Origin: an uncultured Alphaproteobacteria bacterium
Lineage (GTDB): Bacteria > Pseudomonadota > Alphaproteobacteria > UBA6615
Assembly: GCA_943787745.1 (NCBI GenBank)
Contig: CALSNJ010000002.1
Coordinates: 942,125-1,006,124, forward strand
Length of the DNA: 64,000 nt
Direction of reading: 5' to 3'
The notes under the pieces: generated by a model
Databases searched by the model: none
What the model was told of the DNA's origin: nothing
What the model saw: only the letters and a program-made list of their open reading frames with translations
Program-made: the position numbers and the translations under genes
In this document: positions 10,024 through 20,276 of the stretch, piece by piece
Position numbering within the stretch: position 1 is the first letter of the stretch
Layout: every line of letters begins with the position of its first letter

Positions 10024-11370
10024 TTAGACCTCGCCCTGTAAAACCTCGTCCTTGTTCAGGCCCAGCTTTACGATCTTCTCATTCAGGGTACGTCGTCCGA
10101 TGCCAAGGGCTTCGGCCACCGCATCCATCCGCCCCTGATGGGTGGTCAGAGCCCGTGCGATCAACTGACGTTCAAATCCAGCGACCGCTTCACGCAGCGT
10201 ATCGGGAACATCATCATCTCCGCTGTCGAGTTGCAACGCAGAGGCCACTGACCCCACGCCTCTTCGTGCCGCCAGGATGCGTCTCTCGGCGACGCTTCTC
10301 AGTTCTCTCACATTGCCCGGCCAAGGATGCGCCAGAAGCGTGGCAAGATCATCGGAAGTTATTCCCGGCGACGTTATCTCGTAAATCACCGCAAATTGGT
10401 CCAGGAAATTGGCATAGAGCAAGGGAATGTCATCACGACGTTCGCGCAGCGCCGGTATCGTCAACACGACGGTGTTGAGGCGGAAAAAGAAGTCCTCCCG
10501 CAGCGCGCCAGCCTTCAGGGCGTCTTCCAGCTTCTCGTTGCCTGCAGACACGACCCGAAACCCCGATTGCCGAACCTGCGTTGAACCGACCGGCGTGTAA
10601 TGGCGCGTTTCAATCACGCGCAGCAAAGCCGCCTGCGCCTCGGTGGGAATTGCCCCCAATTCATCGAGAAATAATGTGCCCCCGTCAGCCTGCGCCAACA
10701 GGCCATCGGGCATATCCGGACTGCCAAACAGTGTCTCCTCAAACGTCATGAGCGGGATCGCAGCACAATTGATTGGCACAAAGGGTCCGCCCGCCCGCGC
10801 ACCGAGATCATGCAAGGCTCTTGCAACGAGTTCCTTGCCGCTCCCGGTTTCACCGCGCAACATGACGTTTGCGTCGCTTTCGCTCAGATCGAGTATCTCT
10901 TCCCGCAACGACACAATGTTTTTGGTGGCGCCCAGCAGCACACGATCCAAGCCGGTCAGATCGGCAAGGCGGGCTTTCAGGCGCTCTGAATCACGTGACA
11001 ATCGATAGAGTGTCGCCGCATCCTCAAGCAGCTTGAGCAGGTGCCTTGGATCGAACGGCTTCTCAACAAAACTATAGGCCCCGTCCTGCATGGCACTTAC
11101 CGCCATTGAAATATCGCCATGGGCGGACATCAGCACCATCGGTACAGATGTCTTCCCTTGCAACATTTCCAACAGTTCAATCCCGGTCACACCCGGCATG
11201 CGCACATCACACAGAATGACGTCTGGCCCATATGACGCCAGTTTCTCGAGAACGCCACTGGCCCTTGGCAGGGCTTCAACGTCGAACCCTCCGCTTTCGA
11301 GCAGATCGCAAAGGGAGTCCCGCAACCCACGGTCGTCATCAATCACCAGCACACGGTAGTCGTTGACCAT
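10024..11370 (-). CDS. DctD-like NtrC-family response regulator lacking the GAFTGA loop
   Basis: A 448-residue regulator. Receiver domain residues 1-120 with the phospho-acceptor Asp in VILCDVRMPGVTG. AAA+ domain with Walker A GETGSGKELVARAL, Walker B GGTLFLDELGAIP, the arginine-finger region LREDFFFRLN and PALRERRDDIP. The C-terminal Fis-type helix-turn-helix is QGRMDAVAEALGIGRRTLNE. Between ETLFG and LLAQADGG, where activators of sigma-54 carry GAFTGA, the sequence reads SPDMPDG: the loop is missing. Members with that loop deleted generally cannot engage sigma-54, so this one may work with sigma-70. The sensor kinase gene lies 2 bp upstream; the likely target is the TAXI transporter operon. 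Confidence 0.9.
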   Translation of the reverse strand: MVNDYRVLVIDDDRGLRDSLCDLLESGGFDVEALPRASGVLEKLASYGPDVILCDVRMPGVTGIELLEMLQGKTSVPMVLMSAHGDISMAVSAMQDGAYSFVEKPFDPRHLLKLLEDAATLYRLSRDSERLKARLADLTGLDRVLLGATKNIVSLREEILDLSESDANVMLRGETGSGKELVARALHDLGARAGGPFVPINCAAIPLMTFEETLFGSPDMPDGLLAQADGGTLFLDELGAIPTEAQAALLRVIETRHYTPVGSTQVRQSGFRVVSAGNEKLEDALKAGALREDFFFRLNTVVLTIPALRERRDDIPLLYANFLDQFAVIYEITSPGITSDDLATLLAHPWPGNVRELRSVAERRILAARRGVGSVASALQLDSGDDDVPDTLREAVAGFERQLIARALTTHQGRMDAVAEALGIGRRTLNEKIVKLGLNKDEVLQGEV

Positions 11371-11372
11371 TT

Positions 11373-13088
11373 TCAGGCAATCTCCTCAGCCAGTGGGATC
11401 GACACTTCAAAGTCGGCCCCACCTTTCTCATTCTGATGCGCTGTCAGGAAACCACTATGTTCCTTCACGATTTCCGCTGTGATGGACAGACCCAACCCCA
11501 TGCCATCTCCCGATGCACGTGTGGTGTGAAACGGCTCCTGCATTTGCTGCAACTCACGCCCCCCGAAACCGATGCCATTGTCACTAATGCGCAATATAGC
11601 CCGACCGGCATCTTCACGGATTGAGACAGACAACACAGGCGCCTCAATCGTCTCCAGTGCGGCAAGTGCGTTACGCATCAGGTTCACCAAAACCTGTTCC
11701 AGCCGCAATCGATTCCCGAACACCCGCACCGGCCTGGCCGCAATATCCTGTTCGAGATGCACCTGTGCCTCCTCGACATCATGCTCCATCAAGGTCATCA
11801 CACCCGCCAGAACGTCCTGTAGCGAAACAATCTCGAGCGCTTCATCTCCGGGCTTGGTGAAGAATCTCAGCTGCCGGGTGATGTTTTCCATACGACTGAC
11901 AACGGCACTCAGCTTGTCCAGGGTCTTGCCGGACATCCGGTCACCGTCCAGCTCTGCTGCGGTCAAATAGTTGCGCATGGCTGAAATCGGTTGGCCCAAC
12001 TCGTGGGTCACAGATGCGGACAACTGACCAAGTGCAGCGAGTTTACTTCTCCGCGCCAGTTCCTTTTGTGCCAGATTGATCTCAGCATTCGCCGCCAGGA
12101 GCTGCGCGCGGTCTGCCTGTGAGGCCCGCAACGCTGCCTTGATCCGCACAGAACGTTGGAAGGTCGCGAACGCCAGCAACACCGACAAAACCCCTCCGAA
12201 AATAATCGTGGTGAGAGCGGCGCGTTCATATCCACGGCGATTGTCGAGCAGGTAATGGACGTTCCAGCCCAAGCGTTTGGCGCGGGTTGAAGCATAGATG
12301 AATTCCTGATCACCGACGGACACCGTTGTCGGGGAGGCCTGTTCCCAATCGAACGCCAGCAGGGGTTCATTGCCAAACTGTTTTCCCGCTGCGATCGCCG
12401 CCTGCTGGTTTGCAGAAAGCTCCGAAAGTGTCTGATAGAGCCATTCGGGATTCGAGGAGAGCACGATCACACCGTCACGGTTGGAAACGAACACGCGCTC
12501 CCCGCCCTCTTCCCACGCTTTCTGCAGCTCGCTCATATCGAGTTTTATCGCGATCACCCCGGTCACTTCACCAAGCGGGGTCCTCACCGCCTCAGACACG
12601 AAATAGCCCGGTCGCCCCGTGGTGGCCCCAATCCCGAAGAACTGCCCGCGTTCCCCCTCCAGAGCATTCTTGAAGTACGGGCGGAAGCCATAGTTCTGAC
12701 CGACGAATGTTTGCGGCGCGTTAAAATTCGAAGCCGCAAGAACGAGCCCGGTACGATCCATCAGATAGATCGCCTCCAGCCCGGCTTCTTCCGAAAAACT
12801 GGCGAGTTGCTCGTTCAGGCGCCTGTTGGAGGTTGCCGCTGCGCCCGCAATGACAATCGGATAGCGCGACAGCACGGAAGGCAGGTGCTGAAATCGCTCA
12901 ATCGTTTCATTGAGAGATCGCGCATAGAGAGAAAGTCGACTCTCGGCTTCCTCGATCTCGACCGATTTGAAATAAGACAGGGAAACAAAAAACAGGCTGG
13001 ATACGGCGACCACCGCAATAGCGATCAAAACGACCACAACGCTACGACGCGCCGTTTCCGGAATTGTAGTGTCCAGTTCAGCAGACAA
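11373..13088 (-). CDS. DctB-like sensor histidine kinase
   Basis: A 571-residue membrane kinase. A first transmembrane segment at about residues 17-38 and a second near 285-305 enclose a periplasmic double-Cache sensor (EGERGQFFGIGATTGRPGYF is typical of DctB sensors). A short coiled linker leads to the HisKA box ALGQLSASVTHELGQPISAM with the phospho-acceptor His, then N-box LMRNALAAL, G1 box DNGIGFGG and G2 GDGMGLGLSI. It probably senses an organic acid outside the cytoplasm and phosphorylates the adjacent DctD-like regulator. Spacing of 2 bp indicates a shared transcript. It differs from classical dctB in regulating, by context, a TAXI rather than a DctP transporter. Confidence 0.92.
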   Translation of the reverse strand: MSAELDTTIPETARRSVVVVLIAIAVVAVSSLFFVSLSYFKSVEIEEAESRLSLYARSLNETIERFQHLPSVLSRYPIVIAGAAATSNRRLNEQLASFSEEAGLEAIYLMDRTGLVLAASNFNAPQTFVGQNYGFRPYFKNALEGERGQFFGIGATTGRPGYFVSEAVRTPLGEVTGVIAIKLDMSELQKAWEEGGERVFVSNRDGVIVLSSNPEWLYQTLSELSANQQAAIAAGKQFGNEPLLAFDWEQASPTTVSVGDQEFIYASTRAKRLGWNVHYLLDNRRGYERAALTTIIFGGVLSVLLAFATFQRSVRIKAALRASQADRAQLLAANAEINLAQKELARRSKLAALGQLSASVTHELGQPISAMRNYLTAAELDGDRMSGKTLDKLSAVVSRMENITRQLRFFTKPGDEALEIVSLQDVLAGVMTLMEHDVEEAQVHLEQDIAARPVRVFGNRLRLEQVLVNLMRNALAALETIEAPVLSVSIREDAGRAILRISDNGIGFGGRELQQMQEPFHTTRASGDGMGLGLSITAEIVKEHSGFLTAHQNEKGGADFEVSIPLAEEIA

Positions 13089-13225
13089 TTGTCCGGCCTC
13101 TCCCGTTTCCGCAGATGCCTCGGATGCGAGGAGAAACTCTAGCGCGCAATGTCACACATGCGCCAATACAACCGATTGTCGCCCGCTCGAATCCAACACC
13201 TGGACCCACTCACTTCTGCAATGGA

Positions 13226-14644
13226 CTAACGCGGCAGTTCCGATGACCCCATCAGGAACTTGTCGACAGCATGCGCCGCCTGACGGCCTTCCCGAATCGC
13301 CCAGACGACAAGCGACTGGCCACGACGCATATCACCAGCGGTGAACACCTTGTCACGTGTGGTGATATATTCACGCGTATCAGCCTTCACATTCCCGCGC
13401 GCATCCAGCTCCACTCCAAGCTCAGCGAGCATGCCTTCCGCGATCGGATGCACAAAACCCATTGCCAGAAGAACAAGGTCGGCCTTCAGTTCGAATTCGG
13501 TTCCTGCAATTGGCTGGAACTTCTCGTCAACGCGCTGACAGTTGATATGGGTCACGTGACCATCCGCACCACCAATGCTGTTGGTCGTCACGGAGAAGTC
13601 CCGCTCCGCGCCTTCGGCCTGGCTGGAAGAGGTCCGCATTTTCAGCGGCCAGTGCGGCCAGGTCAGGCCCTTGTCTTCCTTCTCGGGCGGCTCCGGCATG
13701 ATTTCAAGCTGGGTCACGGAAAGTGCACCCTGACGGATCGATGTACCAATGCAATCAGAACCGGTATCGCCGCCGCCAATCACGACGACATGCTTCTGGG
13801 CTGCAAGAATGGGTTCCACATCACCCAGGTTACTGCCCGCAACGCGGCGGTTCTGCTGGGGCAGGAAATCCATCGCAAAATGAACCCCGTCCATCTCACG
13901 TCCTTCAACCGGAAGGTCACGGGGTTTCTCCGAACCACCACACAACAACACGGCGTCATGGCTGGCTTCCAGCTCTTCCGCGGTAATATCGACACCAATA
14001 TGAACGCCACAATGAAGTGTGACGCCTTCGGCAATCATCTGATCCATGCGCCGATCAATGAGGTGCTTTTCCATCTTGAAGTCCGGAATGCCCAAACGCA
14101 GCAATCCGCCTGGTGTCTCGTTCTTTTCATAGAGATGCACGTCATGACCCACACGGGCGAGCTGCTGTGCAGCCGCCATACCCGCCGGTCCAGACCCGAC
14201 CACGGCAATCTTCTTTCCTGTTCGGGTCTCAGGGATCTGCGGGGTGACCCAGCCCTCGTCCCAGGCCCGGTCGACAATGGCGCACTCGATGGTCTTGATG
14301 GTCACCGGGTTGTCGTCAATGTTCAGCGTGCAAGCCGCCTCACAGGGTGCCGGGCAGATGCGTCCGGTGAACTCGGGGAAATTGTTGGTCGAGTGCAGAT
14401 TGCGCGATGCCTCTTCCCAATCCGAATTGTAGACAAGATCGTTCCAGTCCGGGATCTGGTTGTTGACCGGACAGCCGTTGTGACAGAACGGAATCCCGCA
14501 ATCCATGCAGCGTGCGGCCTGACGTTCGAGGTCGCGTTCCTCCAGCGGAATCACAAACTCATTGTAATTGCGAATACGATCGCTGGCCGGTTTATAGGTG
14601 CGGTCGTGCCGCTCGATTTCGATAAATCCAGTAACCTTGCCCAT
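13226..14644 (-). CDS. gltD: Glutamate synthase (NADPH) small subunit
   Basis: A 472-residue GOGAT beta subunit. The N-terminal 4Fe-4S region has [20 protein letters not shown] and a second cluster region with CPAPCEAAC. The FAD site is [20 protein letters not shown] and the NADPH site is [20 protein letters not shown]. It supplies electrons from NADPH to the large subunit, which makes two glutamates from glutamine and 2-oxoglutarate. Its ATG overlaps the gltB stop codon by one base (TAATG), so the two subunits are translationally coupled. Length and motifs are normal. Confidence 0.96.
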   Translation of the reverse strand: MGKVTGFIEIERHDRTYKPASDRIRNYNEFVIPLEERDLERQAARCMDCGIPFCHNGCPVNNQIPDWNDLVYNSDWEEASRNLHSTNNFPEFTGRICPAPCEAACTLNIDDNPVTIKTIECAIVDRAWDEGWVTPQIPETRTGKKIAVVGSGPAGMAAAQQLARVGHDVHLYEKNETPGGLLRLGIPDFKMEKHLIDRRMDQMIAEGVTLHCGVHIGVDITAEELEASHDAVLLCGGSEKPRDLPVEGREMDGVHFAMDFLPQQNRRVAGSNLGDVEPILAAQKHVVVIGGGDTGSDCIGTSIRQGALSVTQLEIMPEPPEKEDKGLTWPHWPLKMRTSSSQAEGAERDFSVTTNSIGGADGHVTHINCQRVDEKFQPIAGTEFELKADLVLLAMGFVHPIAEGMLAELGVELDARGNVKADTREYITTRDKVFTAGDMRRGQSLVVWAIREGRQAAHAVDKFLMGSSELPR

Positions 14645-17600
14645 TAGTTCCTCCGCATACCGATATTCATTTCACCGGTTTGCTCGACCTGCATTTCCTG
14701 AAGTGCCCGTCGATACTCAACCGGCATAACCTTCACAAACTTCGGCAGGTACTCACTCCAGTTGTCCAGGATGTGCTGTCCCCGCGTCGAAGCGGTGTAC
14801 CGCACATGGTTTTGGATCAGCTGACGCAAACGCTCGGCATCAAAACGGGTCATGTCCGATTGTACGTCGACCATCCCGTGAGATTCGATATCCGAACGAT
14901 GCAGCTTCTCCATCTCTTCTTCTTCACCTTCAACAGGCTCGAGATCGACCATCGCCAGATTGCAGCGGCCCTCGAAGTCTCCGGCCTCGTCAAGCACATA
15001 GGCAATCCCGCCTGACATGCCTGCCGCGAAGTTGCGTCCGGTTTCGCCCAGCACCACAACAACGCCGCCAGTCATGTACTCGCAACCGTGATCCCCGGCC
15101 CCTTCGACAACAGCGATGGCACCCGAGTTGCGGACAGCGAAACGTTCGCCCGCAATACCGCGGAAGTAACACTCGCCCGTCACTGCGCCATACAGCACCG
15201 TGTTGCCGACAATCATGCTCTCATCAGGATTGATGCCGCTGGCGGGATCAGGCCGGACAATCAGCTTCCCGCCGGAAAGACCTTTGCCAACATAATCGTT
15301 GGCCTCACCCACAAGGTCGAGCGTCACGCCTCGCGCCACCCATGCCCCGAAGCTCTGTCCGGCCACACCTTTCAGCGTGATCCAGATGCTGTCCTCGGGT
15401 AGCCCGGCATGCCCATGTTTTTTTGCTATCTCACCCGACAGCATCGCACCAGCCGTCCGGTCGGTGTTTCCGATCGGCAATTCGATTTGAACGGGCGTGC
15501 CGTCTTCGAGCGTCGGCTTGGCAAGCTCGATGAGCTTGCGATCCAGAATGTCATGGATCGGATGGTCCTGGTCTGTCGTCCGATGGATGTCGACACGGTC
15601 CGCCTCTTCCGGCTTGAAGAACAGTTTGCTGAAATCCAGACCCTGCGCCTTCCAATGTTCGATTGCCGCCTTTGTGTCGAGCATATCGGTCTGGCCGATC
15701 ATCTCATTCACCGTCCGGAAGCCCATTTCGGCCATCAATCCACGCACCTCTTCGGCAACGAAGAAGAAGAAATTGACCACATGTTCCGGCGCACCCGTGA
15801 ACTTCTTGCGAAGTTCCGGGTCCTGCGTGGCGATGCCCACCGGGCAGGTGTTGAGGTGGCATTTGCGCATCATGATGCAGCCGGTGGCAATCAGAGGAGC
15901 GGTCGCAAAGCCGAACTCATCGGCCCCGAGAAGCGCACCCACGACCACATCCCGCCCGGTCCGCAACCCGCCATCGACCTGAACTGAAATACGACCGCGA
16001 AGATCGTTCATCACCAAAGTCTGCTGGGTTTCGGCCAGACCGATCTCCCATGGAGAACCGGCATGCTTGATCGATGTGAGCGGCGAGGCACCCGTACCCC
16101 CCTCAAACCCGGAAATCGTCACATGATCAGCCCGCGCCTTCGACACGCCGGCTGCAACCGTTCCAACGCCAATTTCAGAGACCAGTTTTACGCTGATATC
16201 GGCCGCTGAATTCACGTTCTTCAGGTCGTAGATAAGCTGCGCCAGATCCTCAATCGAGTAGATGTCATGATGCGGCGGCGGCGAAATCAGACCAACGCCC
16301 TGTGTTGAGTGACGTACTTTGGCAATCACCGCATCGACCTTGTGACCGGGCAGCTGTCCGCCTTCACCAGGCTTGGCACCCTGCGCCATCTTGATCTGAA
16401 TCATGTCCGAATTGACGAGATACTCGGTGGTCACACCAAAGCGGCCAGAAGCGACCTGCTTGATGGCAGAACGCATGGAATCGCCATTCTCCATCGGTGT
16501 GAAGCGATCAACTTCCTCACCACCCTCACCGGTATTGGACTTGCCACCAATACGGTTCATGGCAATGGCCAGCGTCGTGTGTGCTTCCCGGCTAATCGAG
16601 CCGAAGGACATCGCACCTGTGGCGAAGCGTTTAACAATGTCTTCGGCTGGCTCCACTTCTGCAAGCGGAACAGGATTGCGACCGGCCTCATCGGCGCTCC
16701 GCAAACGGAACAACCCACGCAACGTCATCAGGTCTTCGTCCTGCTGATTGATCGCGGCCGCATAGGAGCGATACTTGTCCGGCAACTCACCACGCACCGC
16801 ATGCTGCAGGTCTGCAACGGTCTGCGGGCCCCATGAATGCTTTTCACCCCGGATCCGGAAAGCATACTCACCTCCCACATCGAGCGCGCCATCATAAACC
16901 GGATTGTTGCCGAAGGCAGTCGCATGCCGTCGCATCGTTTCTTCTGCGATTTCCGGCAGCCCCACGCCTTCAACGGCCGTGTGGGTTCCTGTGAAATACT
17001 TCTCGACAAAGGATGACTTCAGCCCGACAGCATCGAATATCTGCGCGCCGCAATAAGACTGATAGGTCGAGATGCCCATCTTGGACATCACCTTCAGCAG
17101 ACCTTTGTCGATCGCCTTGATGTAACGCCGGATGACATGGTCCTCACCAAGATCCTCATCCATTTTTTCCCGCAGGTCCAGCAAGGTCTCAAATGCAAGC
17201 CACGGGTTGATCGCTTCAGCGCCAAACCCTGCCAGGGTCGCAAAGTGATGCACTTCGCGCGCTTCGCCGGTTTCGACAACCAGTCCAACCGAAGTCCGCA
17301 AGCCCTTGCGGATCAGGTGATGGTGCACCGCCGACGTCGCCAGCAGAGACGGAATAGCTATGCGATCGGGCCCCAACAGTCGGTCCGACAGGATGATGAT
17401 GTTGTAGCCCTGCCCAACGCTTTCCTCGGCGCGCGCACATACGTCTTCAATGGCCTGTTCCATATAGGAAACGCCGCGATCCACACTGTAAGTGATATCG
17501 AGGGTCTGGGTCTGAAACTGGTTGTCAGCGATATCACCGATCGCACGAATCTTCTCCAGACCGGCATTGGAGATAATCGGCTGACGCACCTCAAGGCGCT

Positions 17601-19356
17601 TGAGCGTCGATGTCCCCTCAAGGTCCAGCAAATTTGGGCGCGGCCCAATAAAGGACACCAGCGACATCACGATCTCTTCACGGATCGGATCAATTGGCGG
17701 GTTCGTCACCTGCGCAAAGAGCTGCTTAAAATAGGACGCCAGATGCTTGGACTTGGACGAAAGCGCCGATAGCGGTGTATCCGTGCCCATGGCCCCTGTC
17801 GCCTCCTGGCCAGTATGGGCCATCGGCATCATCAGGAATTTGAGGTCTTCTTCGGAATATCCGAAGGCTTGCTGACGCTTGAGCAGCGGCACCGACGAAA
17901 CAGCCGGCGCGCGCCCTACATCGGGAAGATCCTTCACGCGAATCTGCGTATGCGCGAGCCACTCCTTGTAAGGATGACTGTTGGCCAACTCGGTCTTCAG
18001 ATCATGATCGGAAACAGTCTTGCCCTTTTCCAGATCAATGAGCAGCATTTTGCCCGGCTGCAAACGCCATTTGCGCGCAATATTCTCTTCCGGAATATCC
18101 AGAACACCCATTTCCGAAGCCAGCAGGACAAAGCCGTCTTTCGTCTCCAGATACCGCGCGGGGCGCAGACCATTTCGGTCAAGTGTTGCACCAACAACCT
18201 TGCCGTCGGTGAAAGCAATGGCGGCCGGACCATCCCAGGGCTCCATCAAGGCGGCGTTGTATTCGTAGAAAGCCCGGAAGGTTTCATCCATCAGCGGGTT
18301 GCCGGCCCAGGCTTCGGGGATCAGCATCATCATTGCGTGTGGCAGCGAATACCCACCCTGAAAGAGCAGTTCCAGCGCATTGTCGAAACACGCCGAATCC
18401 GACTGCCCTTCATAGGAGATCGGCCACAGCTTCTGCATATCATCGCCGAATGTCGGTGAGGACATCGTCGCCTGACGTGCGGCCATCCAGTTCGCGTTGC
18501 CACGCAACGTATTGATCTCACCATTGTGGCAGATCATCCGGTAGGGATGCGCAAGCGGCCAGGACGGGAAGGTGTTTGTGGAAAAGCGCTGATGCACAAG
18601 TGCAACGGCCGAAATGACACGCTCGTCCTGAAGGTCCTTGTAGTACTGGGCCACACCATCAGCAAGCACCAGTCCCTTGTAGACAATGGTCCGAGACGAG
18701 CAGGAAACCGGATAGTACCCCGGGATTCCATCCTGATGCTCCGAACGCAACTGGTTCGAAGCCACTTTGCGCGCCACAAACAGCTTGCGCTCAAAGGTGT
18801 CATCATCGGTGATGTCGTCACCTCGTCCGATGAAGACCTGGCGGTGAATGGGCTCTGTCGGCTTGACGCTTTCGCCCAGGATCGAAGAATCGACCGGCAC
18901 ATCGCGCCACCCCAGAATCTTGAGGCCTTCCTGCTGCGTGGCCGCCTCATAGGCCTCCTCAATTCCGGCATGCAGGCTCGTATCACGCGGCATGAACAAC
19001 TGCGCCACGCCATAGTGATTGGGTTCAGGCAATGTGAAGCCGAGCTTCTCAACTTCAGCCGCAAAGAATTCATGAGGCAGCTGAATCAGAATACCGGCGC
19101 CGTCCCCCGCTTTGGGGTCGGCACCCACCGCGCCACGATGTTCCAGATTGCAAAGAATTTTGAGACCGTCTTCGACGATTTTACGACTGCGTTCATTCCG
19201 GATCGAACAGATCATTCCGATGCCGCAGGCATCATGCTCGTTTGCAGGGTTGTATAGGCCCTGCGCCGACGGCGTACCTTCATACAGCGCCGGTTTCGCA
19301 ATGCCTGACCCGGCTGTGTCCTCTGAATTACGCAATATTTTCGTTCCGTTGGTCAT
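14644..19356 (-). CDS. gltB: Glutamate synthase (NADPH) large subunit
   Basis: A 1,570-residue GOGAT alpha subunit. After a propeptide of about 40 residues comes [11 protein letters not shown], whose Cys becomes the N-terminal nucleophile of the glutaminase domain. The FMN/synthase domain contains [40 protein letters not shown], and the 3Fe-4S cysteines in [19 protein letters not shown]. The C-terminal beta-helix has [14 protein letters not shown] and the [20 protein letters not shown] repeat region. I chose ATG 19356 ([10 protein letters not shown]); the open frame reaches 19395 but the extra residues look non-conserved. Translationally coupled to gltD. Confidence 0.95.
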   Translation of the reverse strand: MTNGTKILRNSEDTAGSGIAKPALYEGTPSAQGLYNPANEHDACGIGMICSIRNERSRKIVEDGLKILCNLEHRGAVGADPKAGDGAGILIQLPHEFFAAEVEKLGFTLPEPNHYGVAQLFMPRDTSLHAGIEEAYEAATQQEGLKILGWRDVPVDSSILGESVKPTEPIHRQVFIGRGDDITDDDTFERKLFVARKVASNQLRSEHQDGIPGYYPVSCSSRTIVYKGLVLADGVAQYYKDLQDERVISAVALVHQRFSTNTFPSWPLAHPYRMICHNGEINTLRGNANWMAARQATMSSPTFGDDMQKLWPISYEGQSDSACFDNALELLFQGGYSLPHAMMMLIPEAWAGNPLMDETFRAFYEYNAALMEPWDGPAAIAFTDGKVVGATLDRNGLRPARYLETKDGFVLLASEMGVLDIPEENIARKWRLQPGKMLLIDLEKGKTVSDHDLKTELANSHPYKEWLAHTQIRVKDLPDVGRAPAVSSVPLLKRQQAFGYSEEDLKFLMMPMAHTGQEATGAMGTDTPLSALSSKSKHLASYFKQLFAQVTNPPIDPIREEIVMSLVSFIGPRPNLLDLEGTSTLKRLEVRQPIISNAGLEKIRAIGDIADNQFQTQTLDITYSVDRGVSYMEQAIEDVCARAEESVGQGYNIIILSDRLLGPDRIAIPSLLATSAVHHHLIRKGLRTSVGLVVETGEAREVHHFATLAGFGAEAINPWLAFETLLDLREKMDEDLGEDHVIRRYIKAIDKGLLKVMSKMGISTYQSYCGAQIFDAVGLKSSFVEKYFTGTHTAVEGVGLPEIAEETMRRHATAFGNNPVYDGALDVGGEYAFRIRGEKHSWGPQTVADLQHAVRGELPDKYRSYAAAINQQDEDLMTLRGLFRLRSADEAGRNPVPLAEVEPAEDIVKRFATGAMSFGSISREAHTTLAIAMNRIGGKSNTGEGGEEVDRFTPMENGDSMRSAIKQVASGRFGVTTEYLVNSDMIQIKMAQGAKPGEGGQLPGHKVDAVIAKVRHSTQGVGLISPPPHHDIYSIEDLAQLIYDLKNVNSAADISVKLVSEIGVGTVAAGVSKARADHVTISGFEGGTGASPLTSIKHAGSPWEIGLAETQQTLVMNDLRGRISVQVDGGLRTGRDVVVGALLGADEFGFATAPLIATGCIMMRKCHLNTCPVGIATQDPELRKKFTGAPEHVVNFFFFVAEEVRGLMAEMGFRTVNEMIGQTDMLDTKAAIEHWKAQGLDFSKLFFKPEEADRVDIHRTTDQDHPIHDILDRKLIELAKPTLEDGTPVQIELPIGNTDRTAGAMLSGEIAKKHGHAGLPEDSIWITLKGVAGQSFGAWVARGVTLDLVGEANDYVGKGLSGGKLIVRPDPASGINPDESMIVGNTVLYGAVTGECYFRGIAGERFAVRNSGAIAVVEGAGDHGCEYMTGGVVVVLGETGRNFAAGMSGGIAYVLDEAGDFEGRCNLAMVDLEPVEGEEEEMEKLHRSDIESHGMVDVQSDMTRFDAERLRQLIQNHVRYTASTRGQHILDNWSEYLPKFVKVMPVEYRRALQEMQVEQTGEMNIGMRRN

Positions 19357-19448
19357 GGTCGGCTTCACTTCCCGAATTCCTAGAGCTGTCCGCACATCTG
19401 TCTGACGTACCGGCTTGTCCGATCATCCGCCCCGGGCACTCCATTCCC

Positions 19449-19475
19449 GGTTTTTGGGTCAAGACGCCAAAAACC
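19449..19475. repeat. Inverted repeat in the gltB upstream region
   Basis: GGTTTTTGG and CCAAAAACC form a 9-bp inverted repeat with a 9-base spacer, about 95 bp upstream of the gltB start. It could be an operator or a terminator. The rest of the 488-bp gap from 19357 to 19844 shows no gene; only this repeat stands out, and promoter boxes cannot be placed with confidence. Confidence 0.45.
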
Positions 19476-19844
19476 CGCCCGGCAATCTGGCCGGCGAATG
19501 TCTGTAACCCGCATAGTGGTTTTTCGAACGGCCGGATATTACCGAAAACGCGCTGGAAACCCACCCTTTACACGCATTTAATTATCTTGTTTTCCCGACA
19601 CGCTTGCGCATAGGAATTTCATAATTACAGCCCGAATCTAGGACCTTTCAGACTGAAGTCCAGACAGGGTGATCCGTGACCAACTTGCAGAAACCTCAAG
19701 AATGTCGGCACCCAACTAAGTCATCGACATCCGGGAACAATGTTCTCGAAAGTTCATCAGCATAAAGACACTGCGAGACAGCGCGGCTGTCCACTCCACG
19801 AGCCAGCAGACAAACGCGATAGGCGGCCTACAAACACCTGTCCA

Positions 19845-20159
19845 CTAGGCGCATTTGATGCACTTGGTGGCGTAAGGCACGGCCGCGAGGCGCTTGGGAT
19901 CAATCATTTCGCCGCATTTGGTGCATTCACCATATGTTCCGGCATCAATTCGAGACAGAGCGAGCTTGATGTCACGAATTTCTGCGAGCGCCAGATTACC
20001 AACCCCCTCCAGAACCTCGTCATTTTCGGATTCCGCCGCGTTCTCCGACCAATCGGGATCGGGAGCCTCGCTGAGCTCATCGTCAATTTCCTCGGAACGT
20101 TCGTCCAACTCCTTGAGCCGCTGCTCGAGAGAAGCCCTGACTTTTGCAATGTCGTGCAT
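19845..20159 (-). CDS. DksA/TraR-family C4 zinc-finger protein
   Basis: A 104-residue protein with a highly charged helical N-terminal half (ERSEEIDDELSEAPDPDWSE, then ESENDEVLEGVG) and a C-terminal C4 zinc finger: CTKCGEMI followed 17 residues later by CIKC. This is the TraR/DksA class that enters the RNA polymerase secondary channel to adjust transcription, although short alphaproteobacterial members have not all been tested. It stands alone on the minus strand between gltB and a cytochrome gene. The family is clear; the regulon is not. Confidence 0.88.
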   Translation of the reverse strand: MHDIAKVRASLEQRLKELDERSEEIDDELSEAPDPDWSENAAESENDEVLEGVGNLALAEIRDIKLALSRIDAGTYGECTKCGEMIDPKRLAAVPYATKCIKCA

Positions 20160-20276
20160 TATTCCCTCTGGATGTCATTAAGGTTCATCAACTGGGTAAA
20201 TGCATACCACGCCGCGAATTGGTTCCTTCATTCGGAATTTTAATCAGAGGTAGTCCTTTTCCGAGCAGGTCGAACA

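Noticed and set aside
13271-14647. A 458-codon open frame on the plus strand
   Set aside because: It is exactly antisense to gltD, whose motifs are unmistakable. The frame is open only because of GC-rich codon bias.
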